From: Candidatus Saccharimonadota bacterium
Lineage (GTDB): Bacteria > Patescibacteriota > Saccharimonadia > Saccharimonadales > JAGQNK01
DNA length: 39,703 bases
NCBI GenBank assembly: GCA_020428105.1
Contig: JAGQNK010000022.1
Coordinates: 1 to 39,703, forward strand
Direction of reading: 5' to 3'
How positions within the stretch are numbered: position 1 is the stretch's first letter; every line of letters begins with the position of its first letter. Of the stretch, positions 1-8,279 are shown piece by piece. Below the pieces are notes generated by a model that was not told the origin of the DNA, did not search any database, and saw nothing but the letters and a program-made list of their open reading frames with translations. Made by a program: the position numbers and the translations under genes.

Positions 1-32
1 ACTAGGTTTTAACTGGTCTTGTACCTAGATTT

Positions 33-1319
33 TTAGATACATAAAGAACCGTCAGGCTTATGCGGATTACCACTATCAAGATTCTCTCCTGTTTCAATGA
101 CCGTATTTCCTTTTCGATGCCAGCCATCTGTAGGACCACCATAATATGGAGACCATTCGGATCTGAAAAACCATGCCCCATACTTGCCAATACAATTATT
201 GAAGTAGTTACTAAAAGAGTTATCGTTCATCTGTACATCTGTTACGCTAAACCCACCAACACCCTGGCCGCCACTCGTAGGGTTACTAACTGAAGGATTC
301 CTATCGTAAACATAAACCGCAAACCCACCCCCAGCAATTAAATTATTACTTACCTTATAATTTGTAACGCTATTTGAATTATTCCAAATCGCCATTGCAC
401 TGTTTAGGGTACCGCCTTCAACATGGACGTCGTTCAATCTTTTAGTAATTTTAAATGTATTGCCTTTTATGACTCCATTTGATGTCCCCTCGGTCTGAAA
501 ACCATCAATATGCCCATTCGCAGCTCCCTCAGTAAAGTCGTGAAAAAAACTGTTTTCTATTATGAAATCACTGGCTGTATTTGGATACTTACTAGGATAT
601 CTACTACCCGGGCCAGAAAACCAATTAAATATTCCGTCATTGGTGTTATGGCAGTTAACTTTTCTTACTACCATACTGTAAGGGAGAGATATCCCTTTAA
701 CCCCTAGATTAAACACACAAGCATGGGTACCGTTCAGGCCGTCAAGTTCTACTTGGTCTATAGTTGCACTTGCATCGTCAAATATTTTAATAACTCCTGT
801 TCCACCGACGCCCAAACCACCACCAGCATTATAGGTAACTTTGCTATTTTTTATTGTTACGTTCTGTGCGTAAACTCTTAGCCCACCGATTACATTTTTA
901 CATTCAATAACTGTGTTTGCAGTCCTAATGTCAATATAGTCAGTTGATTTTGCCCCTAGCTTTGTCAGTCCATTGGGACATTTTGTAGTATCAACACCTG
1001 TATTCTTTGTTCCCACCCATCCACACGATTCTAAGTTTTCCCACAAATATGTTCCACCACTTTTACATTGAGCCGGTAAGCTGTTTTTTGTATCTCCAAA
1101 TACAACTGCCTTGCCGTTCGAAGCATTTGAGTCATTGACTATCTTTGCGTCGCCCGTAAGGACACCTGATTCTACCTCTAGCCCTACTGATGTTGTAGCT
1201 GCTTTTGTAACTATAAGTAACACTGAACCAACAACTATCCAAGGTATGACAAAAATATAAACTTGTAACTTCTTTTTAAATATTTCAACCCTTAACATAC
1301 TTTGTGGGCTCTTATTCAT
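33..1319 (-). CDS. Membrane-anchored parallel beta-helix surface protein
   Basis: The protein has 428 residues. Residues 18-37 form one hydrophobic membrane segment after a short basic N-terminus, so the rest should lie outside the cell. After the membrane segment comes a LEVESG...ASNGKAVVFG stretch resembling the start of CBM6/35-like carbohydrate-binding modules. From about residue 100 onwards there are repeated short strand-turn units (IECKNV, VTIKNSKVTYN, FIIENSFFHDF, GVIKGNTFKI, VSNNLIAGG), the pattern of right-handed parallel beta-helix proteins such as pectate-lyase-like folds. A polysaccharide-binding or -cleaving role is an inference; no catalytic residues can be assigned. I chose the ATG at 1319 rather than the in-frame ATG at 1358 because a TATACT box lies 9 nt before it and the upstream codons would contain this box. 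The stop codon is close to the window edge but is present. Confidence 0.75.
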   Translation of the reverse strand: MNKSPQSMLRVEIFKKKLQVYIFVIPWIVVGSVLLIVTKAATTSVGLEVESGVLTGDAKIVNDSNASNGKAVVFGDTKNSLPAQCKSGGTYLWENLESCGWVGTKNTGVDTTKCPNGLTKLGAKSTDYIDIRTANTVIECKNVIGGLRVYAQNVTIKNSKVTYNAGGGLGVGGTGVIKIFDDASATIDQVELDGLNGTHACVFNLGVKGISLPYSMVVRKVNCHNTNDGIFNWFSGPGSRYPSKYPNTASDFIIENSFFHDFTEGAANGHIDGFQTEGTSNGVIKGNTFKITKRLNDVHVEGGTLNSAMAIWNNSNSVTNYKVSNNLIAGGGFAVYVYDRNPSVSNPTSGGQGVGGFSVTDVQMNDNSFSNYFNNCIGKYGAWFFRSEWSPYYGGPTDGWHRKGNTVIETGENLDSGNPHKPDGSLCI

Positions 1320-1328
1320 GATAATTTT

Positions 1329-1334
1329 AGTATA
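1329..1334 (-). promoter_or_regulatory. -10 box (TATACT) close to the start of the beta-helix gene
   Basis: TATACT on the minus strand lies 9 nt before the ATG at 1319, which leaves a 5' leader of only a few bases. No clear -35 hexamer is visible at the usual distance. It is one of a dozen similar arrangements in the window. Confidence 0.45.
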
Positions 1335-1359
1335 CAGTATCTGTATCAGAATAATCACT

Positions 1360-1594
1360 GCGGGGGAATTTCAAAAGTCACGCATGGGTTTCTGTACGGG
1401 GATGTTCGCATTTTACGCGTACGGATTGTGAAGTTGATTTCACGGAATATCTTTATTCTTGCGCTTCACGTCTGTTTTTGTCTGCAGGTCTCTGTTAAAA
1501 TAGGTTTTAGCATAAAAAATACGTTCGACGATGTTGAAAATTCGTGACTAATCTGTTAGGCTATTGATAATTGCACAATAAAAGGTAGGATAAT
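1360..1594. other. Intergenic region between the beta-helix gene and rpmG
   Basis: This 275-bp gap (1320-1594) separates divergent genes. Besides the two promoters, the only structure I see is a weak inverted repeat, GTGAA/TTCAC around 1428-1443, with no adjoining T-run. I find no gene or RNA that I can support. Confidence 0.4.
1534..1562 (+). promoter_or_regulatory. Promoter of rpmG
   Basis: TTGAAA at 1534-1539 and TAGGCT at 1557-1562 are separated by 17 nt. The predicted transcript would start near 1569 and carry the AAAGGTAGGA ribosome binding site just before the rpmG ATG. The -10 match is only moderate. Confidence 0.4.
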
Positions 1595-1792
1595 ATGGCA
1601 AAAAAAGGTGACAAGCGCAAAGTAATCGGTCTCGTTTCAGAAGAAAGCGGTGGCCGACACTACTACACTCGCAAGAACACAATGAACACTCCAGACAAGC
1701 TGGAGCTCCGCAAGTATGACCCAGTACTGCGCAAACATGTTCTATACGTCGAGACAAAGAAAAGTCTCGGTCGCAACGAAGTTAAGAAATAA
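1595..1792 (+). CDS. rpmG: 50S ribosomal protein L33
   Basis: A 65-residue basic protein containing the L33 core (YYTRKN, PDKLELRKYDP, HVLYVETK). It sits on the large subunit near the E site. The two CxxC pairs of zinc-binding L33 are absent, so this is the cysteine-free (C-minus) form. It is about ten residues longer than typical L33 because of a GDKRKVIGLVSEESGG start and a basic tail. The ATG is preceded by a weak AAGG-type ribosome binding site. It appears to be transcribed alone: a hairpin follows the stop codon and the next gene has its own promoter. Confidence 0.95.
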   Translation: MAKKGDKRKVIGLVSEESGGRHYYTRKNTMNTPDKLELRKYDPVLRKHVLYVETKKSLGRNEVKK

Positions 1793-1794
1793 TC

Positions 1795-1820
1795 AAATCT
1801 GCTAATTCAGATTTATATAT
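1795..1820 (+). terminator. Probable terminator after rpmG
   Basis: AAATCTG (1795-1801) and CAGATTT (1808-1814) form a perfect 7-bp stem with a 6-nt loop, followed by TATATATT. The stem is AT-rich and the U-tract is interrupted, so termination may be partial. Confidence 0.5.
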
Positions 1821-1857
1821 TCAATCATGCATCATGTATCGCACTAATGGTTTTACA

Positions 1858-1866
1858 TGTTAGAAT
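1858..1866 (+). promoter_or_regulatory. Extended -10 promoter, leaderless start for the ABC ATPase
   Basis: TG-T-TAGAAT ends at 1866 and the ATG of the ABC ATPase is at 1874, 7 nt downstream. Transcription should begin at or next to the A of the ATG. No ribosome binding site precedes this ATG, which fits a leaderless mRNA. Confidence 0.6.
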
Positions 1867-1873
1867 TAATTTT

Positions 1874-2596
1874 ATGAGTGAAATAGTCACCTTGCACGAT
1901 GTGGTCAAAACTTACAAAAAGGGCGACCAGCCCGTCAAAGCTCTCAAAAATGTTAGCTTGACGATAGCCGAAGGGGAGTCCGTGGCTATCATGGGGCCAA
2001 GCGGCTCTGGCAAATCAACGCTGTTACAGCTACTGGGCAGCCTGGACAAGCCAACTTCTGGCGATATTCAGATTGACGGCAAATCCCCCCAGAAACTGTC
2101 TGATGCCGAGCGTTCAAAGTTCCGCAAAAACACCATTGGTTTTGTGTTTCAACAATTTTACTTGCAGCCATTTCTGTCTGCCTTGGACAATGTAGCACTA
2201 CCGATGCGACTCAATGGTATGAAAGCAAAACCTGCCCGTGCCGCAGCTAGTGAATTGCTAGAAAATGTAGGGCTTGCGGCCAAGACCAAACACGCACCAT
2301 CGGAGCTATCCGGCGGGGAAATGCAACGCGTAGCAATTGCCAGGGCCATGGCCAATAACCCCAAAATCCTGCTTGCCGACGAACCAACTGGCAACCTAGA
2401 CCGGAAAAATGCCGACTCGATTGTTGAGTTATTCCAGAAGCTACGGGTTGATGGAACGACAGTTATTGTAGTGACGCACGACGAAAAGGTAGCTAATGCC
2501 TTCCAACGGGTCATACACATAGAAAACGGCAGTCTGCAGCCTGCCAATATCAACACACAGGAAACCGCGCCAGTTCTAGAGGAGATGCAAGCATGA
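1874..2596 (+). CDS. ABC transporter ATP-binding protein (MacB/LolD family)
   Basis: A 240-residue ABC ATPase. Visible motifs are Walker A GPSGSGKST (residues 41-49), a Q-loop VFQQF, the signature LSGGEMQR, Walker B ILLADEPTGNLD and the switch His in VVTHD. The DEPTGNLD and FQQF forms are typical of the MacB/LolD/FtsE group, which power FtsX-like permeases that act on substrates in the envelope rather than by ordinary transmembrane transport. Its stop codon overlaps the start of the permease gene (ATGA at 2593-2596), so the two are translationally coupled. I chose the ATG at 1874 over the upstream in-frame 1847 ATG because the domain starts at MSEIVTL and a -10 box lies between the two. Confidence 0.95.
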   Translation: MSEIVTLHDVVKTYKKGDQPVKALKNVSLTIAEGESVAIMGPSGSGKSTLLQLLGSLDKPTSGDIQIDGKSPQKLSDAERSKFRKNTIGFVFQQFYLQPFLSALDNVALPMRLNGMKAKPARAAASELLENVGLAAKTKHAPSELSGGEMQRVAIARAMANNPKILLADEPTGNLDRKNADSIVELFQKLRVDGTTVIVVTHDEKVANAFQRVIHIENGSLQPANINTQETAPVLEEMQA

Positions 2597-4419
2597 GTAT
2601 GCCACTTGGCTTTTCTGTAAAGGTCAGTTTGTTCAGCATGCGCAAGCGGTTGATCAGAACCATATTGTCACTTATCCCGGCGGTCATTCTGATTGCCATT
2701 ATGTTCGTCGGGTCAACCATCCCGAATGGCCTAGTGAATGAACTCGACGAGCAGGTACTAAAAAAGGTAGAGACACGGCAAGAGATTGTTGCTCTAGACG
2801 AATATTTGTTCAACCAGCCAGGAATTGGTGCAGCAATGGGCTCCAGTGGTATGCCGGAGTTTGAGTTTAATGAAGCCGCCTTTAAGACCGCCGTGAACTC
2901 ACCACTAATTAAGGAAGTTTACGAACAGTTTGGAGCAATCAGTGGACAGGCCGACAACATAGGCAATGTTAAGAATCCGAGCCTGGGACTAAAAGGCATG
3001 AGCGCCGAATTTTCCAAACTCTATTCTGGTAAGCCGTTCGAATACCGAGCAGGCGAACCAATACCAATAATCCTCAACCCTCGGTCGGTTAGCGTTCAGT
3101 CCTACAATTTTGGCAACAAAACAACCATGGAATTAGACTACTCAAACGAGAAAGACACAGCCAGCAAGCTCGCCTATACCGAGCTTCGTAAACCAGAAAC
3201 GGTAGTTGGACAAACATTCACCATGGAATTTGGTAAGTTTCCAGCCTACCCAGAGGCATTTGAAGAACAGCAGCAAACGTCCGGCTTTGCGCCTCCAAAG
3301 TCCAAGATCATCAAACTCACTACAAACGACCAAACGATTCTCGACAAACGCGTAAACGAGATCTACTCACCCTACTGGCGCGTAGAAGAGCTGCGCAAAC
3401 CAACTAGTTTACAGTTTGTGGTCATCGGCTTGACAAACGGCGAAGACCCAAACGCCGGCGGCTACATTCCAAATAATGCCGTCATCGCCATTTGGAACAG
3501 CCTATACCAAAAACAGCTCGGGGCCAGAACCACCAAGCCACTCGACAAAGAATTTCTGTCAAAAGAGGCAAATAAGATCTCTGTCAAGCAAGGTAAGTTA
3601 TCTGTTCAGCCTTTCTTGAGTGGGGGTCCGTCAACCTGGACAAAAGAAAGCCCAGAGATCAGTACTTGGGAAATACAACTACAGAATATCGGCGTACCGG
3701 CACTGCTAGTGGCCACATCCAAGAACGCGCGAGGCGAAACTGAGTATAGTGAAGCTGCTAAGCAAGATATCGACAAAGACAGTTTTGTTGCTACTTCTGC
3801 AATTGTAAAACTTCATTCCGCCGACGATAGGGAGGCTTATCTGGCCTATCTAAAAACAAACAACCTGGAAGTATTTGACAATAGCCCATTAGCGATGATT
3901 CGCTCCATCCGTTCCGGTGCGAATACCTTTGTCACGTGGCTAACCATCATCCTGGGAGCAATCGTGGCACTTATCCTGATGACGACTGTCAGCCGCTTTG
4001 TTGCCGATTCCAGGCGAGAAATTGGCGTCTGGCGGGCAATTGGCGCCACTAGAACTGACATCACCAAGCTGGTACTTACTAGATCATCAGTGTTGCTAGT
4101 CATAGGTGTTGGTATTGGTGCATTGATTGGTCTGGGTACTTCGGTGTGGTTGGCAAGCGAAATAGCTCAGCAAATTAGCAGTGCAACGAGCGGCTTCAAT
4201 CCGTACGCCAACCAAGGTTTCGTAGGCAGCCTGATCGTGTCGCTTATGGGCGGTGAGGTGCCGGCGCTAGACGCAGCAAACCTAGTACGGCCAGATTGGC
4301 GACTGTTGTTCTCGCGGCTTGGACTACTCGCCGGCATTACATTGCTAATTTCGACGATCCCGGCATGGCGTGCTTCCAGAATCAGCCCAGTCACCGCCAT
4401 AAGAGACAGCGACGCCTAA
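2593..4419 (+). CDS. FtsX/MacB-like ABC transporter permease
   Basis: A 608-residue membrane protein partnered with the upstream ATPase. One N-terminal membrane segment (about residues 20-42) is followed by about 400 extracytoplasmic residues, and then three C-terminal segments with the FtsX-type signature after the first of them (SRREIGVWRAIGATRTDI). This is the MacB-like topology: one helix, large external domain, three helices. The external domain is larger than in typical MacB permeases. Its substrate cannot be told from sequence. The start overlaps the ATPase stop codon, and a GAGGAG ribosome binding site lies inside the end of the ATPase gene. The protein ends in RASRISPVTAIRD, the usual end of this family. 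Confidence 0.9.
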   Translation: MSMPLGFSVKVSLFSMRKRLIRTILSLIPAVILIAIMFVGSTIPNGLVNELDEQVLKKVETRQEIVALDEYLFNQPGIGAAMGSSGMPEFEFNEAAFKTAVNSPLIKEVYEQFGAISGQADNIGNVKNPSLGLKGMSAEFSKLYSGKPFEYRAGEPIPIILNPRSVSVQSYNFGNKTTMELDYSNEKDTASKLAYTELRKPETVVGQTFTMEFGKFPAYPEAFEEQQQTSGFAPPKSKIIKLTTNDQTILDKRVNEIYSPYWRVEELRKPTSLQFVVIGLTNGEDPNAGGYIPNNAVIAIWNSLYQKQLGARTTKPLDKEFLSKEANKISVKQGKLSVQPFLSGGPSTWTKESPEISTWEIQLQNIGVPALLVATSKNARGETEYSEAAKQDIDKDSFVATSAIVKLHSADDREAYLAYLKTNNLEVFDNSPLAMIRSIRSGANTFVTWLTIILGAIVALILMTTVSRFVADSRREIGVWRAIGATRTDITKLVLTRSSVLLVIGVGIGALIGLGTSVWLASEIAQQISSATSGFNPYANQGFVGSLIVSLMGGEVPALDAANLVRPDWRLLFSRLGLLAGITLLISTIPAWRASRISPVTAIRDSDA

Positions 4420-4467
4420 GATCCCAATAAAAAGCTAGATAGTAGAATTCTAGCAAAAATATCCATT

Positions 4468-4544
4468 TGGCAGGGGCGGAGGGATTCGAACCCGCGGCCT
4501 TCGGTTTTGGAGACCGACGCTCTAACCAACTGAGCTACGCCCTT
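4468..4544 (-). tRNA. tRNA-Trp (CCA), copy 1, with acceptor-stem mismatch
   Basis: The minus strand folds as a cloverleaf of 77 nt including an encoded CCA end; the anticodon loop CTCCAAA gives anticodon CCA (Trp). It is identical to the copy at 7160-7236 over 75 nt from the CCA end. At the 5' end it has A instead of G at position 2 of the acceptor stem, which faces a C and breaks the second base pair. It could still work, or it may be a decaying duplicate. Confidence 0.9.
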
Positions 4545-4674
4545 CAGGTGATTTCAGTAATTAAACAGAGATTCATACAATATGTCCAACATATTGTTCA
4601 GACGGCTAAGATGAGACAAGTTGCATAATTGTATGATCGTATTATTGCCATCATAAAACTCCGGAGACAGAGTC

Positions 4675-4703
4675 TTGACATGTAGCATATAGTAAAATAG
4701 AGT
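4675..4703 (+). promoter_or_regulatory. Promoter of the GH114-like gene
   Basis: A consensus TTGACA at 4675-4680 is followed after 17 nt by TAGAGT at 4698-4703. The predicted transcript would start near 4710, giving a short leader with an AAAAGGAAA ribosome binding site before the ATG at 4731. Confidence 0.65.
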
Positions 4704-4730
4704 TAATATATCGATACAAAAGGAAAAAAA

Positions 4731-6719
4731 ATGAAAAACACCACAGGACGTCCCACCGGTAAAAAACATAATAACAGAGTATTATCAATAAACAATAGTA
4801 GTTTCACTCCTGAAAGGAGAAAACATCTACTATTCGTTGCCCTGTTCGCCATGATAGGTGGCTTAATACTGATGCGCGTTAATGCTTCTCCCGCCATGTG
4901 GACTCCGACAGCTGATAAACCCCTAAGGCTTGCCTGGATTCTAGAAGAAGGCCTAACAACTGATAATATTCAAACACTTCAGTTAAAAGATCTTAAAGGC
5001 AACCCGATACCCGAAGCTGATGTCTATGACATTGATGGTGAAACTACATCGAAAGAAGTAGTAGACCTATTACATGCTCGTGGCAAAAAGGTCATCTGCT
5101 ACTTTGATGCAGGGGTATACGAGGATTATCGTACCGATGCGAACAAATTCCCTAAAAGCGTGATTGGTGCCAAAGATGAAGGGTGGGATGGATCATACTG
5201 GCTAGATATTCGTCAGATATCAGTATTAGAACCAATAATGCGCGCTAGAATCCAGATGTGTAAGGATAAAGGTTTTGATAGTATTGAACCCGACGAGATC
5301 ACTAATTGGAGTAATAACCCCGGTTTCCCGATCACCTACGCTGACCAAATAAAGTATAATAAAGCCCTGGCTGGATGGGCCCATGAAGCGGGACTAAGTA
5401 TTGGTCTGAAAGGGGATCTAGAGCAAGCCCATGACTTGGCTGATACCTTTGATTGGACCTTGAATGAACAGTGCTACGAATATAATGAGTGCACCTTAAT
5501 ATCGAATGAAGGTCCTGGCGCAGACGGAAAAGATCATCCTGGTCTACAAGAATTCGTTAAACGCAACAAAGCAGTTTGGATAGCGGAATACCCTAAAGGC
5601 GATAATGGAGGCGGTGGAAGTGGCTGGAAGGCTAAGGATAAAGACTCAAGCACTACAAGCTATCTAACTAAAGCAAAAACCGACTCTATCTGCAATGATT
5701 CGATAAAAAATCGTTTCAACACAGCATTTTACGTAACAGGCTTGCCGCTGAATGGAGGCCGAACTGACTGCCCGCAATTTGCACCACGTGACGGAAGTAG
5801 TGGAGGCGGCGGTCCAGTTACACCTGTTAAACCTATCGTTTCTTTGAAGTCATCTAACACCAACACAAATGCTCCAGCGACGTTCACGCTAACCGCAACT
5901 AGCAATCTACCATCGACTATTGATATATCTCAAAATAATAGCGTTATAGCGTCATGCTCAGCCACAACAAATTGTGTATTTACAGCAAAAAATTTCCAAG
6001 CAGGCACCTATACCTTCACGGCAAAAGCAGTTACATCCGAAGGAGGTGTCGGAACATCATCGAACCAGGTTGTAACAGTCGGACAAGGAACAACTCAACC
6101 ATCAAATAAAGCACCTGTAATAAACTTGTCAGGGCCCGATACCAGCTTAACAGCGCCAGCTACCATTACGTTGTCGGCTCAGGCAAATGACCCGGATGGC
6201 ACTGTTGCTAAAGTGGAGTTCTTCAAAAACGGGACAAGTATTGGGTCTGTATCAAAAGTACCGTTCACGTTTGGTATAAAAAATGTTTCGGAAGGAACGT
6301 ATAGCTTCATGGCAAAAGCTACCGATAACTCGGGTGCAGTCACAGATTCTAATATCGTAAAAGTGACCGTCGCTAAGCAACCTCCTTCAAATACAAGCAA
6401 GCCAGCCGCGCCAGTAATTTCGGATGTATCATTAGGATACCAATGGTGGAAAGGTCAATGCTCATTAAAAACAAAATGTACCATGAAGATAAAGTGGGTG
6501 CCTGTTCAAGCAGCTACTTCTTACGTCATACGTAGTGACGGTGACTTCCTCGATAAAGTTGTTGCAAGTGAATTTACGGATGTTGAAATCCGTGCTGGAG
6601 TTGACTACAATTACGAAATATATGCAAAGAATAGTGCTGGACTTTCCTCTCCAACAAAAATAAACAATAAAGTTACATGCCTGGGCCCTATATGTAGCGT
6701 GAGCATGACACAAAGATAG
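4731..6719 (+). CDS. Membrane-anchored GH114-like glycosidase with Ig-like and Fn3-like domains
   Basis: A 662-residue protein. A basic N-terminus is followed by one membrane segment (about residues 32-50). Residues 65-345 resemble GH114 (endo-alpha-1,4-polygalactosaminidase-type TIM barrels): the strings VICYFDAGVYEDYR, GFDSIEPDEIT and TLNEQC carry the acidic residues expected at barrel strand ends. After a Gly-rich linker come a bacterial Ig-like domain (about 368-455), a second Ig-like domain with the NDPDGTVAKVEFF motif (about 467-550) and an Fn3-like C-terminus (about 560-650). The family is known to cut galactosaminogalactan-like polymers; here the substrate is unknown. The gene is alone between two tRNA-Trp copies, which suggests accessory cargo. 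It has its own promoter. Confidence 0.85.
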   Translation: MKNTTGRPTGKKHNNRVLSINNSSFTPERRKHLLFVALFAMIGGLILMRVNASPAMWTPTADKPLRLAWILEEGLTTDNIQTLQLKDLKGNPIPEADVYDIDGETTSKEVVDLLHARGKKVICYFDAGVYEDYRTDANKFPKSVIGAKDEGWDGSYWLDIRQISVLEPIMRARIQMCKDKGFDSIEPDEITNWSNNPGFPITYADQIKYNKALAGWAHEAGLSIGLKGDLEQAHDLADTFDWTLNEQCYEYNECTLISNEGPGADGKDHPGLQEFVKRNKAVWIAEYPKGDNGGGGSGWKAKDKDSSTTSYLTKAKTDSICNDSIKNRFNTAFYVTGLPLNGGRTDCPQFAPRDGSSGGGGPVTPVKPIVSLKSSNTNTNAPATFTLTATSNLPSTIDISQNNSVIASCSATTNCVFTAKNFQAGTYTFTAKAVTSEGGVGTSSNQVVTVGQGTTQPSNKAPVINLSGPDTSLTAPATITLSAQANDPDGTVAKVEFFKNGTSIGSVSKVPFTFGIKNVSEGTYSFMAKATDNSGAVTDSNIVKVTVAKQPPSNTSKPAAPVISDVSLGYQWWKGQCSLKTKCTMKIKWVPVQAATSYVIRSDGDFLDKVVASEFTDVEIRAGVDYNYEIYAKNSAGLSSPTKINNKVTCLGPICSVSMTQR

Positions 6720-7159
6720 TAACTATTAACAATTAGCATTTTTCGAATTTAAAATGTCATGCCGTCCAACAAACATAATTGATTAATTGCTATAGTTACT
6801 CTCGAATCGCCTATGTAAACTCAGGTAGAGCAACGCATCAAGACTTTTGCTCTGCAATAATGTAAATATCTAAAAAATCTTCGGAAAACTAGCTTGATGA
6901 TATTTCAAGTGTTCGACCATATGATTTCTATGGCATATTAGACCGTTTCACAAAAAGTATTGCTCATCTTACCATAACATCCCATTCAGGATGGAATCGT
7001 ATCTGTTAAATACACCAAACTAACACAAGCAATAGTACTTATAATGCTCAGTCAAAGAATATTTAGAATATGGCAAATAACGTTAACTGAAACTATAAAA
7101 ATACCCAAGTTTCAGGGTAAACTAACAGCAAAAGAATAATATTTGCTTCTCGTTCTGTA
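6720..7159. other. AT-rich intergenic region with no supportable gene
   Basis: 440 bp without any credible ORF on either strand. A perfect 8-bp inverted repeat, CTGAAACT (7087-7094) and AGTTTCAG (7108-7115), lies about 45 nt downstream of tRNA-Trp copy 2 in its direction of transcription, but has no T-run. A shorter repeat (AGAGCA/TGCTCT) lies around 6827-6854. The region may be remnant sequence from a past insertion. Confidence 0.4.
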
Positions 7160-7236
7160 TGGCAGGGGCGGAGGGATTCGAACCCGCGGCCTTCGGTTTT
7201 GGAGACCGACGCTCTAACCAACTGAGCTACGCCCCT
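7160..7236 (-). tRNA. tRNA-Trp (CCA), copy 2
   Basis: A 77-nt minus-strand cloverleaf including encoded CCA, anticodon CCA in loop CTCCAAA. The acceptor stem AGGGGCG/CGCCCCT is fully paired, unlike copy 1. An 8-bp palindrome (7240-7260) lies 3 nt outside its 5' end. This copy is more likely the working gene. Confidence 0.95.
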
Positions 7237-7239
7237 TTG

Positions 7240-7260
7240 CCTGTAAAATGAATTTACAGG
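7240..7260. repeat. Inverted repeat next to tRNA-Trp copy 2
   Basis: CCTGTAAA and TTTACAGG form a perfect 8-bp palindrome around a 5-nt spacer, ending 3 nt from the 5' end of tRNA-Trp copy 2. It is absent beside copy 1. It may be a processing hairpin, an operator or part of an old recombination site. Confidence 0.5.
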
Positions 7261-7302
7261 TTATATCATATCATAAATCTCAACTTTTAGCAGGTGTATG
7301 TA

Positions 7303-7317
7303 CAGTATAATATACTG
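7303..7317. promoter_or_regulatory. Palindromic -10-like element
   Basis: CAGTATA-A-TATACTG is a perfect palindrome that contains TATAAT on the plus strand and TATACT on the minus strand. It lies between tRNA-Trp copy 2 and the gene at 7360 and could serve as a -10 box for either; no matching -35 is evident. Confidence 0.35.
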
Positions 7318-7359
7318 CCAACCATTGTATTTTTGGAACAGGTATGGCATAACTTATGC

Positions 7360-7749
7360 ATGTCAGAAATATTAGAACTCGCTACTCATAATATTGATCT
7401 GGTGGCAGTTGATTCATATATTACAGACCTCACCCAATCAGCTCCGGATGATACAAGCAGACTCGTTCATGCTTGGTGGAATGTACTCAGTGATGATCAC
7501 CGGACTCCTTACCAGCAGGATACGAGAGCAAATTACATTGAACGACATGTTCCATTCGCCGAAAATACAGATTTAACTTTGCACTGTGCATATATTGGAT
7601 ATATTCCTGAACAGGGAGAGTCATTTACTGGCTTCATCATGCAGGCTGCAATTATTGCCTCTGATTCTTCAGGCATGATCTTGTCAATTGAGGATCGCCA
7701 GCTCCAAACTTTGACGTTGCCAAGGACCCTTTCGCTTCGCTGGTTTTAG
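7360..7749 (+). CDS. Protein of unknown function, 129 aa
   Basis: I do not recognise this protein. It is acidic and soluble-looking, with no signal peptide or membrane segment, and begins MSEILELATHNIDL. The middle is rich in Asp and His (DDHRTPYQQDTRANYIERH). I chose the ATG at 7360 because upstream codons are promoter-like: a TTGTAT/CATAAC pair with 17-nt spacing would place the transcript start on this ATG. A perfect palindrome, GCATAA-C-TTATGC (7347-7359), touches the ATG and could be an operator. The ORF ends just after LSLRWF. Whether it is a free-standing gene or accessory remnant is unclear. Confidence 0.5.
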   Translation: MSEILELATHNIDLVAVDSYITDLTQSAPDDTSRLVHAWWNVLSDDHRTPYQQDTRANYIERHVPFAENTDLTLHCAYIGYIPEQGESFTGFIMQAAIIASDSSGMILSIEDRQLQTLTLPRTLSLRWF

Positions 7750-7822
7750 AATATTTTATGCATCATTTTACTAGAAGGCAACGTGAAAATACTGATTTTA
7801 TAAACACACAGATTGCGAAGTT

Positions 7823-8272
7823 ATGAAAATCAATACTGATACTCTGACAAAACTATGCATAGATTATCATGAAATATCTAAGTATCTAGGTGCGACCATA
7901 CTAACATCTACATTGGATGAAAGCCTAAAAAAGCCCATAGACCAAGAACTAGGTAGAATATTGGGGAGTTATATTTATCAAGGATCCTCCTTGTCTGTCG
8001 TAGGTGGCTTATCTGCACGTGGCGATATGAGAAGTGTGTCAATCACCGACTATCCTAGCTTTATTGGTATCAACCCCACCCTCGATTCGATCGCATACCC
8101 ACAAAGTTCCTTGGGCAAGCTTGGGCTAATACCTTCGCTCGTCTTTGATACTTACGAATTAGAGAACTCCGAAGGAGTGACCTACGGAGTCTCTACATTA
8201 TTTTCTTGTGTAGCCTTGCCCCTAACTGAACCACATGATCTTGAAGTGATTAGTCCATATATCCGAAACTGA
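7823..8272 (+). CDS. Protein of unknown function, 149 aa
   Basis: I do not recognise this protein. It has no signal peptide and no clear membrane helix, but a Gly/Ser-rich middle (QGSSLSVVGGLSARGD) and a pattern of alternating hydrophobic residues that suggests a mostly beta fold. It follows the unknown gene at 7360 on the same strand after 73 nt and ends 7 nt before the convergent Rpf gene. A TATAAA lies about 25 nt before the ATG; a GCGAAG stretch is a weak ribosome binding site. Confidence 0.55.
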   Translation: MKINTDTLTKLCIDYHEISKYLGATILTSTLDESLKKPIDQELGRILGSYIYQGSSLSVVGGLSARGDMRSVSITDYPSFIGINPTLDSIAYPQSSLGKLGLIPSLVFDTYELENSEGVTYGVSTLFSCVALPLTEPHDLEVISPYIRN

Positions 8273-8279
8273 CGCTAGT

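Noticed and set aside
2-31. Terminator at the left window edge (CTAGGT...ACCTAG followed by ATTTTT)
   Set aside because: The T-run is on the plus strand, opposite to the adjoining gene, the loop is long, and the stem is only 6 bp.
7095-7107. Terminator for tRNA-Trp copy 2 at the CTGAAACT/AGTTTCAG repeat
   Set aside because: There is no T-run after the stem in the direction of transcription and it is AT-rich; kept only as a noted repeat.
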